From NCBI RefSeq assembly GCF_042651425.1, contig NZ_JBHSCW010000002.1, positions 62,001 to 126,000 of the forward strand: a stretch of DNA of 64,000 nt. The letters run 5' to 3'. Below, piece after piece: positions 59,384 through 64,000 of the stretch. A program made the position numbers and the translations under genes. The notes under the pieces are model-generated. The model worked only from the letters and a program-made list of their open reading frames with translations, was not told where the DNA came from and did no database searches. Position 1 is the first letter of the stretch; each line of letters begins with the position of its first letter. The stretch is from Fodinicurvata halophila (GTDB taxonomy: Bacteria > Pseudomonadota > Alphaproteobacteria > Kiloniellales > DSM-21159).

Positions 59384-60673
59384 CTATTCTGCAGCGACCG
59401 CGCTGTTCTTCGCATACTCGTTGATCCGGCGCTCGATTTCCGGGCGGAAATGCCGGACCAGCCCCTGAATCGGCCAGGCCGCGGCATCCCCGAGCGCACA
59501 GATCGTGTGGCCCTCGACCTGGTAGGTCACGTCCAGCAGGCTGTCGATCTCCTCGACCGTGGCCTGCCCCTTGGCCATGCGCTTCATCACGCGATACATC
59601 CAGCCCGTCCCCTCGCGGCAGGGCGTGCACTGACCGCAGGATTCATGCATGTAGAAGTGTGAGAAGCGCCCGATGGCGCGCACGATATCCACCGACTTGT
59701 CCATGACGATCACCGCCGCGGTGCCCAGTCCGGTCTGCGCCTCGCGCAGGGAATCGAAGTCCATCAGCACGGAATCGCAGGTCGGCTTGGGAATGCAGGG
59801 CACGGACGACCCGCCCGGCACGACGGCCTGCAGATTGTCCCAGCCGCCGGTGACACCACCGGCATGCTTTTCGATCAGCTCCTTCAGCGGGATCCCGAGT
59901 TCTTCCTCGACATTGCAGGGCTTGTTCACGTTGCCCGAAATGGAAAAGATCTTGGTGCCGGTATTCTTGGGGCGCCCCAGACTGGTCCACCACTCTGTGC
60001 CGCGACGCAGAATCGTCGGCACCACGGCAATGGTCTCGACGTTGTTGACCGTGGAGGGGCAGCCGTAAAGCCCCACCGCCGCCGGGAAGGGCGGCTTCAG
60101 GCGCGGCTGACCCTTCTTACCCTCGAGCGATTCCAGCAGCGCGGTCTCCTCGCCGCAGATATAGGCCCCGGCGCCGCGCGTCACCTCGATATCGAAATCC
60201 CAATCGGAGCCGCAGGCGTTCTTGCCCAGCAGGCCGGCCTCACGCGCTTCAGCGATCGCGGCCTCCAGGCGCTGCAAGGGCTCCCAGTATTCGCCACGGA
60301 TGTAGATGTGCGCCGTGTTGGCGCCCATGGCGACGCCCGAAACCACACAGCCTTCCAGCAGCATGTGCGGGTCGTTGCGCATGATCTCCCGGTCCTTGCA
60401 GGAACCGGGCTCGGATTCGTCGGCGTTGACCACCAGGTAGTGCGGGCGCCCATCGTTCTCCTTGGGCATGAAGGACCACTTCATGCCGGCCGGGAAACCG
60501 GCCCCGCCGCGGCCGCGCAACTCGGATTCCTTGATCAGCTCCAGCAGCTTCTCGCGGCCCAGCGCGATCAGGTCCTTGGTGTTGTCCCAGGTGCCGCGCT
60601 TGCGCGCGCCTTCCAGGCTCCAGTCCTGGTGTCCGTAAAGATTGAGAAAGACGCGATCCTTGTCCTGGAGCAT
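59384..60673 (-). CDS. nuoF: NADH-quinone oxidoreductase subunit F
   Basis: 429 aa NADH-oxidising subunit with FMN and [4Fe-4S] N3. Landmarks: ELRGRGGAGFPAGMKWSFMP near residue 51 (NADH/FMN glycine loop), VVNADESEPGSCKDREIMRN near 82, GAGAYICGEETALLESLEGK near 165 and SCGQCTPCREGTGWMYRVMK near 347 (N3 cysteines; a further Cys lies near residue 393). The ATG shares one base with the nuoE stop (TGATG). Confidence 0.96.
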   Translation of the reverse strand: MLQDKDRVFLNLYGHQDWSLEGARKRGTWDNTKDLIALGREKLLELIKESELRGRGGAGFPAGMKWSFMPKENDGRPHYLVVNADESEPGSCKDREIMRNDPHMLLEGCVVSGVAMGANTAHIYIRGEYWEPLQRLEAAIAEAREAGLLGKNACGSDWDFDIEVTRGAGAYICGEETALLESLEGKKGQPRLKPPFPAAVGLYGCPSTVNNVETIAVVPTILRRGTEWWTSLGRPKNTGTKIFSISGNVNKPCNVEEELGIPLKELIEKHAGGVTGGWDNLQAVVPGGSSVPCIPKPTCDSVLMDFDSLREAQTGLGTAAVIVMDKSVDIVRAIGRFSHFYMHESCGQCTPCREGTGWMYRVMKRMAKGQATVEEIDSLLDVTYQVEGHTICALGDAAAWPIQGLVRHFRPEIERRINEYAKNSAVAAE

Positions 60674-61299
60674 CAGGTATTCCCTCGGCTATCGGGCTGG
60701 ATTTCGGTCAACGTGGTCGGGCCGCCTTCCGGTTCCGAAGACAGGCGTCCTGTCTGGGAGCCCGGCTTCGGTGACTTTCCGGCGCGCAGTTCCTCGACGA
60801 TCTCCGCCGCGCGCTCGGGCGTCAGATCCTCGAAATAATCCCCTTCGTTGAGCTGGAACATGGGCGCATTGCAGCAGGCGCCCAGGCACTCCACCTCGCT
60901 GACGGTGAACAGGCCGTCCTCGCTGGTCTCGCCAAGCTTGGAGACGCCCGCCGCATTCATGCAGGATTTCACGATGTCGTCGGAGCCGCGGACCCAGCAT
61001 GTGGTCGTGCGACAGACCTGAATGTGATGCCGTCCGATCGGTTCGGTATAGAACATGGTGTAGAAGCTGACGACTTCGTGCACCCGGATCGGCGCCATGT
61101 CGAGGAACCAAGCGACGTACTCGATGGCGGGAACGCTCAGCCAGCCGCCGTTCTGGTCCTGCGCCAGATAGAGCAGCCACATCACGGCACTGGCCTGCCG
61201 GCCTTCCGGATAGCGCGCAATGTAGCTCTTCGCCCGCTCGAGGTTCTCGGGGGTGAACTCGAAATCCGTCTCGGGCACCTCGTAGCTGGTTACCTTCAT
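60673..61299 (-). CDS. nuoE: NADH-quinone oxidoreductase subunit E
   Basis: 208 aa thioredoxin-like subunit with [2Fe-2S] N1a: VCRTTTCWVRGSDD near residue 97 and VECLGACCNAPMFQLNEG near 137 supply the four cysteines. The last 35 residues are a Pro/Gly-rich tail typical of alphaproteobacteria. The ATG at 61299 overlaps the nuoD stop (ATGA); the longer frame reaching 62037 lies inside nuoD and is not real. Confidence 0.95.
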   Translation of the reverse strand: MKVTSYEVPETDFEFTPENLERAKSYIARYPEGRQASAVMWLLYLAQDQNGGWLSVPAIEYVAWFLDMAPIRVHEVVSFYTMFYTEPIGRHHIQVCRTTTCWVRGSDDIVKSCMNAAGVSKLGETSEDGLFTVSEVECLGACCNAPMFQLNEGDYFEDLTPERAAEIVEELRAGKSPKPGSQTGRLSSEPEGGPTTLTEIQPDSRGNT

Positions 61300-62474
61300 C
61301 GATCGACCTCTCCGAAAACGATATCCATGGACCCCAGGATCGCCACGGAATCCGCCAGCATGTGCCCGCGGCACATGAAATCCATGGCCGAGAGATGAAC
61401 AAAGCCCGGTGCCCGCAGCTTGCAGCGATAGGGCCTGTTGGTGCCATCCGAGACCAGGTAGACCGCAAACTCGCCCTTGGGCGCCTCGACGGCAGCATAG
61501 GTTTCGCCAGGCGGCACGTGATAGCCCTCGGTATAGAGCTTGAAGTGATGAATCAACGCTTCCATCGAGCGTTTCATCTCGCCCCGGCGCGGCGGCGTGA
61601 TCTTCTGGTTCTCCACCATGACCGGCCCTTCCGGCAGCTTGTCGAGGCACTGCAGGACGATCTTCACCGACTGGCGCATCTCCTCCATGCGCACGAGATA
61701 GCGGTCGAAGCAGTCGCCGTTCTTGCCCACGGGAATCTGGAAGTCCAGCTGGTCGTAGACCTCGTAGGGCTGCGCGCGGCGCAGGTCCCAGGGTATGCCC
61801 GATCCGCGCAACATGGGGCCGGAAAAGCCCCAGTCCTGGGCCTCTTCGGCGGAGACAACGCCGATATCGACGGTGCGCTGGCGATAGATGCGGTTGTTGT
61901 TGAGCAGGCCTTCGTAATCGTCGATCAGCTTCGGAAAGTCCTCGCAGAACTCGCGGATATCGTCCACCAGCCCGGCCGGCAGGTCCTGGTGCACGCCGCC
62001 CGGGCGGAAATAGGCCGCATGCAGACGCGCGCCACACACCCGTTCATAGAACTCCATGATCTTCTCGCGCTCTTCGAACCCCCAGAGCATCGGTGTCATG
62101 GCGCCCACGTCCAGCGCGAAGGTGGAGATATTGAGCAGGTGGTTTGCAATGCGGGTCAGTTCGCTGAAGATCACCCGGATATACTGCGCTCTCAACGGCA
62201 CTTCGATGCCCAGCAGCCTTTCCACGCCCAGCGCAAAGGCATGCTCCTGGTTCATCGGACTGACGTAGTCCAGGCGGTCGAAATAGGGAATCGCCTGAAG
62301 ATAGGTCTTGTATTCGATCAGTTTCTCTGTGCCGCGATGCAGCAGACCGATATGCGGGTCGGCGCGCTCGATCACCTCGCCATCCATTTCCAGCACCAGA
62401 CGCAGGACGCCGTGCGCCGCCGGATGTTGCGGTCCGAAGTTCAAGGTGAGCGGTTTGATATGTGCTTCGGCCAT
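61296..62474 (-). CDS. nuoD: NADH-quinone oxidoreductase subunit D
   Basis: 392 aa, the 49-kDa subunit at the quinone pocket. Landmarks: LNFGPQHPAAHGVLRLVLEM near residue 10 (quinone-site His), GLLHRGTEKLIEYKTYLQAI near 43, LDYVSPMNQEHAFALGVERL near 68 and RGSGIPWDLRRAQPYEVYDQ near 235. The length is normal for alphaproteobacteria with separate nuoC and nuoD. The ATG shares one base with the nuoC stop (TGATG). Confidence 0.96.
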   Translation of the reverse strand: MAEAHIKPLTLNFGPQHPAAHGVLRLVLEMDGEVIERADPHIGLLHRGTEKLIEYKTYLQAIPYFDRLDYVSPMNQEHAFALGVERLLGIEVPLRAQYIRVIFSELTRIANHLLNISTFALDVGAMTPMLWGFEEREKIMEFYERVCGARLHAAYFRPGGVHQDLPAGLVDDIREFCEDFPKLIDDYEGLLNNNRIYRQRTVDIGVVSAEEAQDWGFSGPMLRGSGIPWDLRRAQPYEVYDQLDFQIPVGKNGDCFDRYLVRMEEMRQSVKIVLQCLDKLPEGPVMVENQKITPPRRGEMKRSMEALIHHFKLYTEGYHVPPGETYAAVEAPKGEFAVYLVSDGTNRPYRCKLRAPGFVHLSAMDFMCRGHMLADSVAILGSMDIVFGEVDR

Positions 62475-63100
62475 CAGGCTTTGCTCTCCTGCGTCGCGTC
62501 ATCGGCATCCGCCTTCTCGTCACCGGGCAGATGCAACATGCCCTCCCAGGGAGAGACGAAATCGAAGTTGCGGAACTCCTGGACCAGGTTGACCGGCTCG
62601 TAGACCACGCGTTTCTGGTCCTCGTCGTAGCGCACCTCCACATAGCCTGTCAGCGGGAAATCCTTGCGCAGGGGATGCCCCTCGAAGCCGTAGTCGGTCA
62701 TGATGCGCCTGAGGTCGGGGTGATCCGAGAAGAAGACCCCGAAAAGGTCCCAGACCTCGCGCTCGAACCAGATGGCGGAGCTGTAGATCTCGCAAACCGT
62801 GGGAACGGGTGTGTCCTCGGCGGCCGGCACCTTCACGCGGATGCGCAGGTTGTGCTTGAGAGACAGCAGGTTATAGACAACCTCGAAGCGCTCGGGCCGA
62901 TCCGGATAATCCACGGCCGTCACGTCCATCAGTTGCTTGAACTGGGCATTGGGATCGTCCCGCAGAACGGTCATGACCTTGAGCAGGCTCTCACGGTACG
63001 TCCAGATGATCAGCTCGTCGCACACCGTCTCCGTCTCGAAGATGTCGCCGGGCAGTGACGAGGTCAGATGTTCGCTGAGATCTTTTAGCGTTGGGTTCAT
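62474..63100 (-). CDS. nuoC: NADH-quinone oxidoreductase subunit C
   Basis: 208 aa, the 30-kDa subunit of the peripheral arm. The conserved block IWFEREVWDLFGVFFSDHPD near residue 110, followed by RRIMTDYGFEGHPLRKDFPL, is diagnostic, and YDEDQKRVVYEPVNLVQEF follows near 160. The C-terminal tail is acidic (EKADADDATQESKA). It is separate from nuoD, as in alphaproteobacteria. It starts 30 bp after nuoB. Confidence 0.95.
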   Translation of the reverse strand: MNPTLKDLSEHLTSSLPGDIFETETVCDELIIWTYRESLLKVMTVLRDDPNAQFKQLMDVTAVDYPDRPERFEVVYNLLSLKHNLRIRVKVPAAEDTPVPTVCEIYSSAIWFEREVWDLFGVFFSDHPDLRRIMTDYGFEGHPLRKDFPLTGYVEVRYDEDQKRVVYEPVNLVQEFRNFDFVSPWEGMLHLPGDEKADADDATQESKA

Positions 63101-63130
63101 CTCTCCACCGATTCGGAAACGAGAAAGCAG

Positions 63131-63679
63131 TTAGCGCTCGATGACGGCCTGTCTCTTGATTTTCTTCTGCAGCTGCAGAATGCCGTAGAGCAGTGCCTCC
63201 GCCGTCGGCGGACAGCCGGGCACGTAAATGTCGACCGGCACGACACGGTCACAGCCGCGGACCACGGCATAGGAATAATGGTAATAGCCGCCGCCATTGG
63301 CGCAGGAGCCCATGGAGATCACCCAGCGCGGCTCGGCCATCTGGTCGTAGACCTTGCGCAGTGCCGGCGCCATCTTGTTGGTCAGCGTGCCGGCCACGAT
63401 CATGACGTCCGACTGGCGCGGGCTGGGGCGGAAAACAGCCCCGTAGCGGTCCATGTCATAACGGCTGGCCGCTGTATGCATCATCTCGATGGCGCAACAG
63501 GCCAGCCCGAAGGTCATCGGCCAGAGCGACCCAGACTGTGCCCAGCCCGCCAGCTTGTCCAACTGGGCCACGACAAAGCCCTTGTGCTGAATCTCGTCGC
63601 CGACCTCGCGCAGAACGGCTTCCTGGTCTGCACCGGGGTCGAGCGGCGTCTGCCTGAACGTGCTTTCGCTCACTCCCAT
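63131..63679 (-). CDS. nuoB: NADH-quinone oxidoreductase subunit B
   Basis: 182 aa from the ATG at 63679, 7 nt after AAGGAG; this start overlaps the end of nuoA by 10 bp. A start at 63700 would overlap nuoA further and lacks a ribosome binding site. The protein carries [4Fe-4S] N2, the last cluster before quinone: FGLACCAIEMMHTAASRYD near residue 53, SMGSCANGGGYYHYSYAVVR near 120 and VPGCPPTAEALLYGILQLQ near 152. All four cysteines are present. Confidence 0.95.
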   Translation of the reverse strand: MGVSESTFRQTPLDPGADQEAVLREVGDEIQHKGFVVAQLDKLAGWAQSGSLWPMTFGLACCAIEMMHTAASRYDMDRYGAVFRPSPRQSDVMIVAGTLTNKMAPALRKVYDQMAEPRWVISMGSCANGGGYYHYSYAVVRGCDRVVPVDIYVPGCPPTAEALLYGILQLQKKIKRQAVIER

Positions 63680-64000
63680 TCCAGTGCTCCTTTCTTCCAC
63701 TCATATATAAATCCAATGGTCAACAAGCCAAGGAAGACCATCATCGACCAGAAACCGAACACGCCCAGCTCCCCGAGCGAAACCGCCCAGGGGAAGAGGA
63801 AGGCGACCTCGAGGTCGAAGATAATGAAGAGGATGGCAACCAGATAGAAGCGCACATCGAACTTGCTGCGCGCATCGTCGAAGGCCTCGAAGCCGCACTC
63901 GTAGGCCGAAACCTTCTCGGTATCGGGGCGCTGACGGGCCACGAGATAGGACGCAATGATCATCACGGTGGCCAGCCCCAAGGCCAGGCCCATGAAGATC
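63670..64000 (-). CDS. nuoA: NADH-quinone oxidoreductase subunit A (partial)
   Basis: The C-terminal 109 or so residues are present; the first dozen residues and the operon promoter lie beyond the right edge. The peptide has helix 1 (FMGLALGLATVMIIASYLVA), the signature loop KVSAYECGFEAFDDARSKFD near the middle with the conserved Cys, and two further helices with FDLEVAFLFPWAV. It is the first gene of the standard nuo order and overlaps nuoB by 10 bp. Confidence 0.93.
   Translation of the reverse strand, partial: IFMGLALGLATVMIIASYLVARQRPDTEKVSAYECGFEAFDDARSKFDVRFYLVAILFIIFDLEVAFLFPWAVSLGELGVFGFWSMMVFLGLLTIGFIYEWKKGALEWE

Noticed and set aside
57251..59662. Long open frame on the plus strand (over 800 codons) opposite nuoG
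   Set aside because: It is an antisense shadow caused by the high GC and codon bias of nuoG; its His/Gln/Arg-rich translation matches no family.
61300..62037. Long N-terminal extension of nuoE
   Set aside because: It lies inside nuoD out of frame and has no NuoE similarity.
1..64000. CRISPR arrays, transposons, prophage or toxin-antitoxin genes
   Set aside because: No regularly spaced repeats, transposase, integrase or phage structural genes were seen on either strand.

Overview
The window looks like chromosomal DNA of an alphaproteobacterium. The best evidence is the right-hand 18 kb: a complete nuo (complex I) cluster from nuoA to nuoN, followed on the same strand by birA, coaX, a ribonuclease J gene, a methylmalonyl-CoA epimerase gene and a DUF1467-type membrane protein. 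That gene order is typical of alphaproteobacteria. The many acidic proteins, TRAP and ABC uptake systems and PAS_5 protein would fit a marine or moderately halophilic Rhodospirillales-like organism, but that finer placement is inference.

Layout. (1) 1-8193, minus strand: a catabolic operon encoding an SDR, a three-part flavoprotein/2Fe-2S dehydrogenase of the HcnABC / opine oxidase / D-hydroxyproline dehydrogenase type, and an Opp/Dpp-family ABC importer whose last ATPase runs off the left edge. (2) 8.3-14.4 kb: single genes and pairs: a DMT exporter, a receiver-like protein lacking its phospho-acceptor Asp with an overlapping unknown gene, a CapA-like phosphatase, an adenine deaminase, a small stress-type protein and a UDP-glucuronate 4-epimerase-like enzyme. 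(3) 14.6-19.4 kb, plus strand: a polar amino-acid ABC importer with a class IV aminotransferase and a GntR/FCD repressor; a matching operator candidate lies in front. (4) 19.4-27.4 kb: a divergent AraC regulator and an operon with a PEP-hydrolase-like TIM barrel, a Tm-1-like (UPF0261) protein and a five-gene Liv-type ABC importer. Blocks 3 and 4 look lower in GC than the flanks. (5) 27.4-35.7 kb: an FGGY glycerol-kinase-like enzyme and two FAD oxidoreductases, divergent from a DeoR/GlpR regulator and a complete TRAP transporter. (6) 35.8-45.8 kb: a hybrid histidine kinase, a REC-EAL phosphodiesterase, an HpaI-type aldolase, a Na/Ca exchanger, a PAS_5 protein, a small secreted protein and an AzgA-type purine permease. 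(7) 45.5-64.0 kb, minus strand: the nuo cluster and its conserved tail.

Taken together, the left two thirds is a series of substrate-specific uptake-plus-oxidation modules, each with a transporter, one to four enzymes and usually a local regulator. The right third is core respiratory metabolism. No tRNA, rRNA, CRISPR array, transposase or phage gene was recognised. The most interesting items are the UPF0261/PEP-hydrolase/Liv operon with no known substrate, the flavoprotein trio plus SDR operon, a coupled 44-codon ORF between nuoH and nuoI, the pseudo-receiver, and strong stem-loops placed directly after two substrate-binding-protein genes.
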